In this document: positions 1-5,339 of the stretch, in pieces | Position numbering within the stretch: position 1 is the first letter of the stretch | How the letters are laid out: the number at the start of each line of letters is the position of its first letter | NCBI GenBank assembly: GCA_023268595.1 | Contig: JALQUD010000065.1 | Coordinates: 1-5,828, forward strand | Origin: Candidatus Saccharimonadia bacterium | GTDB taxonomy: Bacteria > Patescibacteriota > Saccharimonadia > Saccharimonadales > UBA4665 | DNA length: 5,828 bases | Direction of reading: 5' to 3' | Position numbers and translations under genes: made by a program | The notes under the pieces: generated by a model | Seen by the model: the letters and a program-made list of their open reading frames with translations, nothing else | Told to the model about the DNA's origin: nothing | Databases searched by the model: none

Positions 1-1
1 A

Positions 2-205
2 GAGGCTTTTGGAAGAGTTTCTGTTGAAGCACAATCAATGCAAAAATTAATTGTAGCAAGTGACATTGGTGGATCAAATGAAACAATAATTAATGATAAA
101 ACTGGTTTTTTGTTTAAAGCAGGTGATCCAAATTCTCCAAGCCGAGGGCAAGGAACAGAACCAATCAAAGATCATGATAGAAGAACAGATCGTGAAGGGA
201 CTTGA
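2..205 (+). CDS. GT4-family glycosyltransferase fragment, both ends missing
   Basis: Partial reading frame, open at the left edge of the window and reaching a chance TGA at 203-205. Residues 1-45 read as the C-terminal nucleotide-sugar-binding half of a group 1 (GT4) glycosyltransferase: the EAFG start of the E-x7-E motif, VSVEAQ, VASDIGGSNETI and the NDKTGFLFKAGD stretch are all hallmark segments. Such enzymes transfer sugars from nucleotide donors to envelope polysaccharides or lipids in the cytoplasm. The DNA is AT-rich (about 31% GC over the first 120 bases) and the phrasing resembles SAR11-like alphaproteobacterial homologues, which is a recollection of family style, not a search. Residues 46-67 do not look like the family and come from unrelated DNA after the join at about 134-145. 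The normal C-terminus (a further helix region) is therefore missing. Not part of the pilus locus. Confidence 0.8.
   Translation, partial: EAFGRVSVEAQSMQKLIVASDIGGSNETIINDKTGFLFKAGDPNSPSRGQGTEPIKDHDRRTDREGT
134..145. other. Probable chimeric join between two unrelated genomes
   Basis: Left of this point the DNA is AT-rich and codes for a glycosyltransferase in one frame. Right of it GC rises, the glycosyltransferase similarity ends abruptly, and a different frame becomes gene-like and runs to the TGATG at 216-220. Both genes are truncated at the join and are out of frame with each other, so no functional fusion results. No repeat, transposon end, tRNA or integrase that would explain natural insertion is visible in the few bases available. 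An assembly or library chimera is the simplest explanation; illegitimate recombination in a real genome cannot be excluded. The exact base is uncertain by several positions. Confidence 0.75.
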
Positions 206-218
206 GGGTACGCTCTGA
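141..218 (+). CDS. 3' tail of an unidentified gene upstream of the surface protein
   Basis: Open frame encoding about 25 residues, beginning AEGKEQNQ and ending KGLEGTL before TGA at 216-218. The stop shares one base with the ATG at 218 (TGATG), the same junction type seen between the pilN-like and pilO-like genes further on, which argues that this is the true end of an operon neighbour. Its 5' part was lost at the join around 134-145. The frame stays open back to 90 and contains an ATG at 93, but that stretch lies in the foreign AT-rich DNA, where the glycosyltransferase frame is the convincing one. The tail is hydrophilic and charged; I do not recognise the family and give no function. Confidence 0.5.
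   Translation, partial: AEGKEQNQSKIMIEEQIVKGLEGTL
204..208 (+). promoter_or_regulatory. Ribosome binding site for the 766-aa surface protein
   Basis: GAGGG lies 9 bases before the ATG at 218. It supports the first ATG over the in-frame ATG at 242, which has only CAGCAAG-like sequence in front of it. The site lies inside the tail of the preceding gene, consistent with translational coupling. Confidence 0.55.
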
Positions 219-2518
219 TGGGTAATCTGACAGCAAGACTTATGAAACGACTTGGACGTTACAAACTGCTGGTGGCCATATTGGTGCTGGGTGTCATCGG
301 TGCCGGTGCGGCCGGTTCGGTAGCCTACGCGGCACATAACTGCTACAGCACGGTCATCTGGGGCCGCCGTGACTGCTACAACTACATCAATGGCCAGCGT
401 TATAAGAACACGATACCGACCTTCAATAACAACTTCTTCGTCAACCGCAACCAATACAGCCGCTCGTTCACGGCGCCGTTGTTCATAGCCACCATGGAAG
501 ACCGCCTGAAGAACGGTAATACCCAGGACCGCATCAGCGCCACGGTGATGATCAACATCATGCTCGGCAAGAAGGGCGCGGAGTTCAATGGCAGCAAGAC
601 GGCCGCCGTCAATTATGCCAACGACCACTTGGATGAATGGAAAGCCCTGGTCAATGATTACGAGAGCAAGGGGCTTATCCAGTGGGATCGCAACTGGTGT
701 TCCGGCGGTCAGTACGAGAACACTTCGTATGATGCCCAGCAGGTCGGTAGGAATACGCCGGGTGACGTCGATGATGTCTGGCACTATACCGAAGATCCTG
801 AGTGTATCCGGGTGATGCAGTTCAATCGGCCGGCCGGCCAACCGGGCCAGCCGTTCCGTATCCAATATGGCTGCGGCAACCCGATCGGCGAGGCCGACCT
901 GAAATCGCCGGCTACCGGTGACATCAACCCGCCGACGCCGGCCACGCCACAGGACCCGCCTGGCTATAACAATGGCGATTCTAATACGTATTCCAGCTGT
1001 ACCGTGGTCAGTGGCCATGCCTTCGATCCGAGCAATGCCAGCTACCAGGTACCCGTGACGGTGACATATACGATCGGTGGCACGGTCGTCGGTACCGACA
1101 CGAGCATCCGTGCCAGTACGACCGGTGCGCACTTATGGACGGCCAACACTCCGGCCGCGGTCCGCGGCAGCCCGGACCAGGTGACGGTTTCGGCCGTGGG
1201 CAGGGCTGCTGACGGCAGTACGTACACATTGACCAACTCGCCGATAACCATCGGCCCATGCCTCAAGGCTCAACCGGCTTGTTCCGGAGCGACGGTCGCA
1301 CCGAATGCGCTTGATCCTAATACGCCATTTACCGTCACGGCTAATGTCCATTATGGAAGTGACGCCGAGGCTGCCGCGGTCATGTCACGCGGTGACACCC
1401 GGTTCTTCGTCAACGTCAACGGTCCAGGCCTCAATTTCGCACAGACCTACGCCCCGGCGCAGATAACCAGGACCGGCTCGTCGCTGACGGTGACGACGCA
1501 GCAGATGGGTCCGACGGGCCAGACTGGCAAGTATGTCATCGGTTACGGCGTCAACGGCTCATTCGGTGCCATACAATGTGGATCGGCCAACAGCTCCGAC
1601 CCGAGTCCGCCAACGTTCTATGTGACAGGCAAGCCGTACTTTAGCGTCAAGAACGGCGACATCAGCGCCGGAGCCGGCATGAGCATCGGTGGCACTGAGT
1701 GTGCGGCCAGCGGTGTGGCCGCTAACCAGAACGCCGGCGTGGTCAGTTGGAACCGCGGTACGAGCGGTGGTTATGCCGGGGCAGGTACGCAGCAGGGCGC
1801 GCTAGCTTTAGGCTTGTTGCAAGGTTTCGCGACCGCCCAGGGTAGCAGCGGCCAGCCGACCGGAGCCTCATTTGGCAACACTGGCGGTACGTCCAGCCAG
1901 GTCAATGTAGCGGGTGGGGTCTATGGTGGCCAGTTCGGCGGTATCGGCTGTACTGGCGACTATTTCAAGGACGTCGACCCGGCTAAGATCCAAGGTTCGC
2001 AGACACTTGGAGCTACCAGCGTACCGAATTGCAACGGTTCTAATGCGGCTGCATGTAAGGTAGTGCGGTACATAGAGGGTGACCTATACATCAACGGTGA
2101 CGTCACGTTCTCCGGCAGCTATGCCAGTGCGGCGCAGATTCCGTCGTTCTCGGTGGTCGTGCGTGGCAACATTTACATAGCACCTGGCGTCAAACGGCTG
2201 GACGGCTTCTATATAGCCCAAGCTAGTGGTCCTAGCGCCACCAACGGAGTGATCTACACCTGCGCCACCAGCCCCAGCATCGCCGCCGGCCTCAACGCCA
2301 ACCTTGGTACGACCTGCAACAACGATCTGACCGTCAACGGAGCCTTCGTGGCCCGCCAGGTATGGCTTCTCAGGACAGCGGGCAGCGTCAGCGGCACGCC
2401 GGCCGAAACATTCAACTACAGCCCCGAAGCCTGGCTCAGCACACCCTACGGCAACGGACTCACCCAAGGCAAGACCGACGACTACGACTCGATCACTGGT
2501 TTGCCGCCGGTGCTGTAA
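218..2518 (+). CDS. Large exported cysteine-rich beta-structured surface protein
   Basis: A 766-residue protein with an N-terminal signal: basic residues (KRLGRYK), a hydrophobic core at about 17-35, and an AYA-A site near 36-39 for signal peptidase I. There is no class III prepilin (G-FTLIE type) signal, so it is not an ordinary pilin. Visible order: a mostly helical and loop domain (about 40-230, Cys 42, 53, 161, 196, 219); a Pro/Thr linker (about 234-250); two beta-sandwich, Ig-like segments each bracketed by cysteines (261-348 and 355-454); a Gly/Ser/Ala-rich region (about 480-580); and a C-terminal region with repeated short beta strands such as GDLYINGDVTFSG, VVVRGNIYIAPGV and LTVNGAFVARQVWLLRT (about 615-720). 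That end resembles the beta-helical C-terminal regions of PilX-like and other pilus-associated proteins of Patescibacteria, and the protein stops at SITGLPPVL. It is probably displayed outside the cell, perhaps on the pilus or as an adhesin; this is inferred from architecture and from the pil genes downstream. It has 15 cysteines, against none in the pilus genes next to it. Start chosen at 218 for its Shine-Dalgarno sequence and TGATG coupling; 242 is the alternative. Confidence 0.85.
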   Translation: MGNLTARLMKRLGRYKLLVAILVLGVIGAGAAGSVAYAAHNCYSTVIWGRRDCYNYINGQRYKNTIPTFNNNFFVNRNQYSRSFTAPLFIATMEDRLKNGNTQDRISATVMINIMLGKKGAEFNGSKTAAVNYANDHLDEWKALVNDYESKGLIQWDRNWCSGGQYENTSYDAQQVGRNTPGDVDDVWHYTEDPECIRVMQFNRPAGQPGQPFRIQYGCGNPIGEADLKSPATGDINPPTPATPQDPPGYNNGDSNTYSSCTVVSGHAFDPSNASYQVPVTVTYTIGGTVVGTDTSIRASTTGAHLWTANTPAAVRGSPDQVTVSAVGRAADGSTYTLTNSPITIGPCLKAQPACSGATVAPNALDPNTPFTVTANVHYGSDAEAAAVMSRGDTRFFVNVNGPGLNFAQTYAPAQITRTGSSLTVTTQQMGPTGQTGKYVIGYGVNGSFGAIQCGSANSSDPSPPTFYVTGKPYFSVKNGDISAGAGMSIGGTECAASGVAANQNAGVVSWNRGTSGGYAGAGTQQGALALGLLQGFATAQGSSGQPTGASFGNTGGTSSQVNVAGGVYGGQFGGIGCTGDYFKDVDPAKIQGSQTLGATSVPNCNGSNAAACKVVRYIEGDLYINGDVTFSGSYASAAQIPSFSVVVRGNIYIAPGVKRLDGFYIAQASGPSATNGVIYTCATSPSIAAGLNANLGTTCNNDLTVNGAFVARQVWLLRTAGSVSGTPAETFNYSPEAWLSTPYGNGLTQGKTDDYDSITGLPPVL

Positions 2519-2566
2519 ACAAGCGGACCACACTATGAAAAAGGTAAGGAAAGGATGTAGAAAGCG

Positions 2567-2597
2567 TTGCGTATAAGGCTTACGCTTATGCTATACT
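2567..2597 (+). promoter_or_regulatory. Extended -10 promoter for the pil operon
   Basis: TATACT at 2592-2597 is one base off the TATAAT consensus and is preceded by TGC (2589-2591), forming an extended -10 element. The best -35 candidate is TTGCGT at 2567-2572, with a long 19-base spacer; the extended -10 could compensate for this. A start site six to eight bases after the -10 would fall at about 2603-2605, leaving only a few bases before the pilM ATG at 2608. The promoter is predicted from sequence alone. Confidence 0.55.
2569..2585. repeat. Inverted repeat in the pilM promoter spacer
   Basis: GCGTA (2569-2573) and TACGC (2581-2585) are perfect inverted copies around a 7-base centre. A nested TAAG-G-CTTA (2574-2582) is also symmetric. 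The element lies between the -35 and -10 hexamers, where a repressor would block polymerase, so it is a candidate operator. It is short and could be chance. Confidence 0.3.
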
Positions 2598-2601
2598 AGG
2601 G
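2598..2601 (+). promoter_or_regulatory. Weak ribosome binding site for pilM
   Basis: AGGG is six bases before the ATG at 2608. It would serve readthrough transcripts from the upstream gene, but it lies at or before the start point predicted from the promoter at 2592-2597, so promoter-derived mRNA may lack it. Confidence 0.35.
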
Positions 2602-2607
2602 TTAATT

Positions 2608-3648
2608 ATGAGCATTCTGAGTGGGGTATCTGCATTCTTCGGCCTAGACATAGGCACGACGGCCATACGGTTAGTGGAACTGAAGGGTAGCGGCAATGTG
2701 CGTACGCTGGTCAAGTACGCCTACATGCCGATCGATAGCAAACTGGTCATGAGCGACGCCAAGGGCGACCAGCAGCGGCTCGGCCAATCTATTACCGAGC
2801 TATTGAACCAGGCTAATATGTCGACGCGTAACGTAGCGGTTGGCATTCCATCCCAAAAGGTCTTCACGACGCTGGCAGATTTCGACAAGCTGCCTATCGA
2901 CGAACTTGGCAAGTCTATCCGCTACCAGGCTGATTCACTGATACCGACGCCGCTTGACGAGTCCAAACTTGACTGGCAACTGCTTGGCGACTCACCTAAG
3001 GAAGAAGGCAAAGTCGAAGTTCTGCTGTCGAGCGTCCCGAACAGCTTCATCGAGAGCCGTCTGGACATGCTTGAGGCCGTCGGCCTTAATGTCATCGCCT
3101 TCGAACCGGACAACCTGGCTATGCCGCGGGCCTTGCTGCCTAATGGCACGACCGCACCACAGATTGTCATCGATGTTGGCCACAAGAGCGCCGACTTGGT
3201 CATCACCATGAACGGTGAACCGCGTCTGACACGTGCCATCCCGACTGGTGTCGAGGCTATCATCCGCGCCGCCGCCCAGAATCTGAACATCGATGAGAAG
3301 CAAGCACAGCAGTTCGTCTTCAAGTTCGGCCTGAGCAAGGACAAGCTGGAAGGGCAGATATACCAGGCGGTCCTGAGCACCGTCGACCTGCTGATGGCGG
3401 AAATCGAGAAGTCGATCAAGTTCTTCCAGGCGCGCTATGGTAACGCACCGATCGAGCGCATCATCGTGACTGGTGGGGCGTCGGCCTTGCCGGAATTCCC
3501 GCTATATATCGCCAACCGGTTCAACCTCAACGTGGAGATCGGTAACTCCTGGCGCAACGTAGCTTTTTCTCCGGACCGCCAGAACGAGCTTTTGTCGGTA
3601 GCCAACCAGTTCGGCGTAGCCGCCGGTTTAGCGGAGCGGGAGGAGTAA
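2608..3648 (+). CDS. pilM: Type IV pilus assembly protein PilM, actin-like ATPase
   Basis: A 346-residue cytoplasmic protein of the actin/FtsA-like superfamily, close to the usual PilM length. The nucleotide-binding signatures are in order: phosphate-1 loop FGLDIGTTAIRLVEL (11-25), phosphate-2 loop VIDVGHKSADLVI (187-199) and adenosine motif IIVTGGASALPEF (285-297). VAVGIPSQKVFTT (76-88) and the RYQADSLIPTPLDE region (105-118) match the PilM-type 1C subdomain. In characterised systems PilM binds ATP and the N-terminal tail of PilN, linking the cytoplasmic motor to the membrane-embedded alignment proteins. It is the first gene of the compact operon, with the pilN-like start only one base after its TAA. 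It has no cysteine. The start at 2608 gives the expected short lead into the phosphate-1 loop and no upstream alternative is better. Confidence 0.95.
   Translation: MSILSGVSAFFGLDIGTTAIRLVELKGSGNVRTLVKYAYMPIDSKLVMSDAKGDQQRLGQSITELLNQANMSTRNVAVGIPSQKVFTTLADFDKLPIDELGKSIRYQADSLIPTPLDESKLDWQLLGDSPKEEGKVEVLLSSVPNSFIESRLDMLEAVGLNVIAFEPDNLAMPRALLPNGTTAPQIVIDVGHKSADLVITMNGEPRLTRAIPTGVEAIIRAAAQNLNIDEKQAQQFVFKFGLSKDKLEGQIYQAVLSTVDLLMAEIEKSIKFFQARYGNAPIERIIVTGGASALPEFPLYIANRFNLNVEIGNSWRNVAFSPDRQNELLSVANQFGVAAGLAEREE
3639..3645 (+). promoter_or_regulatory. Ribosome binding site for the pilN-like gene
   Basis: GGAGGAG runs through the last codons of pilM and precedes the ATG at 3650 by a short spacer (six bases from the GGAGG core). 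This is a strong Shine-Dalgarno and shows that the organism uses this mechanism. Confidence 0.65.
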
Positions 3649-3649
3649 G

Positions 3650-4354
3650 ATGACGCAACTTAACTTACTGCCGGACGTCAAACTCGACTACCTGCGTACC
3701 ACGCGTAATAAGCGGTTGGTCATTGGCATCGCCGTCATCGTCATCATGGCTTCGGTAGCAATTCTGCTATTGCTTGGTAGTATCGTTTACGGTTTCCAGA
3801 AGAAGAATCTGAGCGACCTGGACAAGGACATCGCTACCTATAACAAACAGCTCAAGGACACCCAGGACCTGGATAAGGTGCTGACGATCCAGAACCAGCT
3901 GCATTCGCTGACCGGATTACACGAAGGCAAAGCGGTCGCTGCCCGGCTACCGGCATACTTGGCGCAGATCACACCGACAGCTGCCAGCATCTCGCAGATG
4001 CAGGTAGACTTCGAAGCCAAGACAATCTCGGTGACCGGCACGGCTTCGGGGCTGGAAGTCGTCAACACCTTTGCTGACACCTTCAAGTTCACTAAGTATC
4101 AGCCGTTAGGGCAGGATGGCTCGCCGCAAGGTGACCCGATCAACGCTTTCACTAAAGTCGTGCTGTCGTCGTTCGCGCGCAATTCCAGCGGCGCTAACTA
4201 CACGATCACTACCGAGTTCGATCCGGTTATCTTCAATAACGCCAGCCAGATCAAGCTGACGGTGCCGAACATCATCAGTACCCGTTCGCTGACCGAGCAG
4301 CCGACCGATCTGTTCCAGAGTGATGCCAGCGCTACTAACGGAGGACGCAACTGA
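3650..4354 (+). CDS. pilN: PilN-like type IV pilus alignment protein
   Basis: A 234-residue bitopic membrane protein. The cytoplasmic N-terminus begins MTQLNLLPDVKLDYL: the LNLLP at residues 4-8 is the conserved (I)NLLP motif that PilN inserts into the groove of PilM. A transmembrane helix follows at about 23-48, then a heptad-like helix (about 50-90, KKNLSDLDKDIATYNKQL), then an alpha/beta domain (about 100-190) of the ferredoxin-like kind used by PilN and PilO to dimerise outside the membrane. The extra C-terminal part (about 190-234) is polar and low-complexity near the end, and makes it somewhat longer than typical PilN. Identity rests on the LNLLP motif, topology and position rather than strong overall similarity. 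It overlaps the next gene by one base (TGATG), so translation is probably coupled. Confidence 0.88.
   Translation: MTQLNLLPDVKLDYLRTTRNKRLVIGIAVIVIMASVAILLLLGSIVYGFQKKNLSDLDKDIATYNKQLKDTQDLDKVLTIQNQLHSLTGLHEGKAVAARLPAYLAQITPTAASISQMQVDFEAKTISVTGTASGLEVVNTFADTFKFTKYQPLGQDGSPQGDPINAFTKVVLSSFARNSSGANYTITTEFDPVIFNNASQIKLTVPNIISTRSLTEQPTDLFQSDASATNGGRN
4340..4345 (+). promoter_or_regulatory. Ribosome binding site for the pilO-like gene
   Basis: GGAGGA in the last codons of the pilN-like gene lies eight bases before the ATG at 4354. It fixes that start at the TGATG overlap. Confidence 0.65.
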
Positions 4355-5043
4355 TGGCTGACAAGAATAAGCCGAGCTCACGATTGTCGGTCAAGCGGGC
4401 GCTCATAGACAAGAGCCAGAGCCGCATGCTGGTGGCTACGGCCGTCGCAGCATTCATGGCGGCCTTCGCGTTGGTAGGCGGAAAGATGATGATTGACCAG
4501 ATCATGTACCAGAACCGTGTTATCAGTGCCAAGAAGGATGCCGTCAAGCAGCTGCGTACCAACGCCCAGGCGGCTAGCAGTCTGGTGACTTCATATAAGA
4601 CATTCGTCAGCACCTCCAAGAACGTACTGGGCGGCAATCCCCAAGGGACCGGTCCGCAGGACGGCGACAACGCCAAGCTGGTGCTTGATGCGCTGCCAAG
4701 TAAATACGACTTCCCGGCCTTGGCGACCAGCGTAGAACAGATCACCAAGTCGCAAGGTATGGCGGTCGAATCTATCAGTGGTAGTGACGACGAGGTCAAC
4801 CAGGTCGGTAACGAGTCCAGCCCGAATCCCGAGCCGATAGCCATGCCGTTCCAGCTGACAGCCAATGGCAATTACCAGCAGACCCAGCAGCTGATCGCGA
4901 CCTTCGACAAGTCGATCCGTCCGTTCCAGATCAAGAAGATGCAGATCTCAGGTGGTCAGAACAACATGTCGGTCCAGATCGAGGCCCAGTCGTTCTATCA
5001 GCCTGCCAAGAACTTCAATATAACTAAGAAAGTCGTCAAGTAG
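4354..5043 (+). CDS. pilO: PilO-like type IV pilus alignment protein
   Basis: A 229-residue bitopic membrane protein with a basic cytoplasmic tail (1-23), a transmembrane helix at about 24-42, a helical, probably coiled-coil stretch (about 52-86), a Gly/Asp-rich linker (93-106), and a C-terminal alpha/beta domain (about 108-215). In that domain LDALPSKYDFPALATSVEQI followed by a segment of the GMAVESI type fits the PilO pattern of an ALP turn, a long helix and a first strand. PilO pairs with PilN outside the membrane and helps align the assembly platform. Assignment rests on topology, size and its place right after the pilN-like gene; sequence similarity in this family is always weak. There are no cysteines. 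An unassigned 81-aa membrane protein follows after 11 bases. Confidence 0.82.
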   Translation: MADKNKPSSRLSVKRALIDKSQSRMLVATAVAAFMAAFALVGGKMMIDQIMYQNRVISAKKDAVKQLRTNAQAASSLVTSYKTFVSTSKNVLGGNPQGTGPQDGDNAKLVLDALPSKYDFPALATSVEQITKSQGMAVESISGSDDEVNQVGNESSPNPEPIAMPFQLTANGNYQQTQQLIATFDKSIRPFQIKKMQISGGQNNMSVQIEAQSFYQPAKNFNITKKVVK

Positions 5044-5054
5044 GCGGACAGCAT

Positions 5055-5300
5055 ATGAAACAGAAGGATATAGCCATCATCATAGCCGTCGCCGGCGTGG
5101 CAGCTTTGCTGGCCATCGGCGTATCGCGTATCGTCATCCGTTCCGGCGACAAGAAACAGCAAGCGGAAGTCGTCCAGCCGATCACGCCGGAATTCAACGA
5201 TCCGGACGCCCGCTTCTTTAACGCTAACTCGATCGACCCGACCCTGCAGATCCAGATCGGTGGCAATGCCAACGATGATCCGTTCAAGGGAAGTAACTGA
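5055..5300 (+). CDS. Small single-pass membrane protein in the pilP position
   Basis: An 81-residue protein: short basic start MKQKD, one transmembrane helix at about 6-28 with positive residues after it (R25, R29, K33, K34), then a polar tail of about 50 residues rich in Asp, Asn, Gln and Pro. The tail has recognisable short blocks, TPEFNDPDARFFNANSIDP (44-62) and a final NDDPFKGS, and no cysteine. The tail is most likely outside the membrane, although the flanking charges do not settle the orientation. It sits between pilO and pilB, where diderm operons carry pilP, but it is too short and has neither a lipobox nor a PilP beta-domain. I do not recognise a named family. A weak AGGCGG (5042-5047) seven bases before the ATG may be its ribosome site. 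Its packing in the operon supports a real gene that functions with the pilus machine. Confidence 0.8.
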   Translation: MKQKDIAIIIAVAGVAALLAIGVSRIVIRSGDKKQQAEVVQPITPEFNDPDARFFNANSIDPTLQIQIGGNANDDPFKGSN

Positions 5301-5326
5301 CACTAACACGGCACGCCCGGTAGGGC

Positions 5327-5331
5327 AGGAG
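5327..5331 (+). promoter_or_regulatory. Ribosome binding site for pilB
   Basis: AGGAG lies eight bases before the ATG at 5340, in the 39-base gap after the small membrane protein gene. It decides the pilB start. Confidence 0.7.
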
Positions 5332-5339
5332 AAACAGAC

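Larger units (their letters stand above)
2519..2607. other. Intergenic region between surface protein gene and pilM
   Basis: The only substantial gap in the coherent part of the window (89 bases), and locally more AT-rich than the genes. It holds the pilM promoter and a small palindrome. I see no convincing rho-independent terminator (no GC stem followed by a T run), so transcripts from the surface-protein gene may continue into the pil operon. A 13-codon frame at 2535-2576 is noted under rejected items. Confidence 0.6.

Noticed and set aside
242..244. Alternative ATG start for the surface protein
   Set aside because: It would give a more typical signal peptide start (MKRLGRYK), but lacks a Shine-Dalgarno sequence, whereas 218 has GAGGG and the TGATG coupling. 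Kept as the alternative.
218..340. Class III prepilin signal that would make the large protein a pilin
   Set aside because: No Gly-[Phe/Met]-x-x-x-Glu processing site before the hydrophobic core; the core ends in AYA-A, a signal peptidase I type site.
74..1132. Long minus-strand open frame of 352 codons opposite the surface-protein gene
   Set aside because: Its product is Arg-, Ile- and Val-rich without family features, it crosses the chimeric join, and it lies opposite a strongly supported gene. It is a by-product of the codon bias.
1154..1168. GCCGCGG-T-CCGCGGC near-perfect palindrome inside the surface-protein gene
   Set aside because: The one-base centre cannot form a normal hairpin, and the bases are explained by coding for a Pro-Ala-Ala-Val-Arg-Gly segment in GC-rich DNA.
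2084..2533. Minus-strand frame of 149 codons over the end of the surface-protein gene
   Set aside because: Antisense to conserved beta-strand repeats, low-complexity Gly/Ala/Val product, no ribosome site seen.
2535..2576. 13-codon frame MKKVRKGCRKRCV in the pilM upstream region
   Set aside because: A basic micropeptide or leader peptide is conceivable, but it has no good ribosome site, overlaps the -35 and palindrome, and shows no attenuator structure. Too short to support.
2922..3419. Minus-strand frames opposite pilM (165 and 103 codons)
   Set aside because: They mirror clear PilM motifs and have Ser/Arg-rich products typical of shadow frames.
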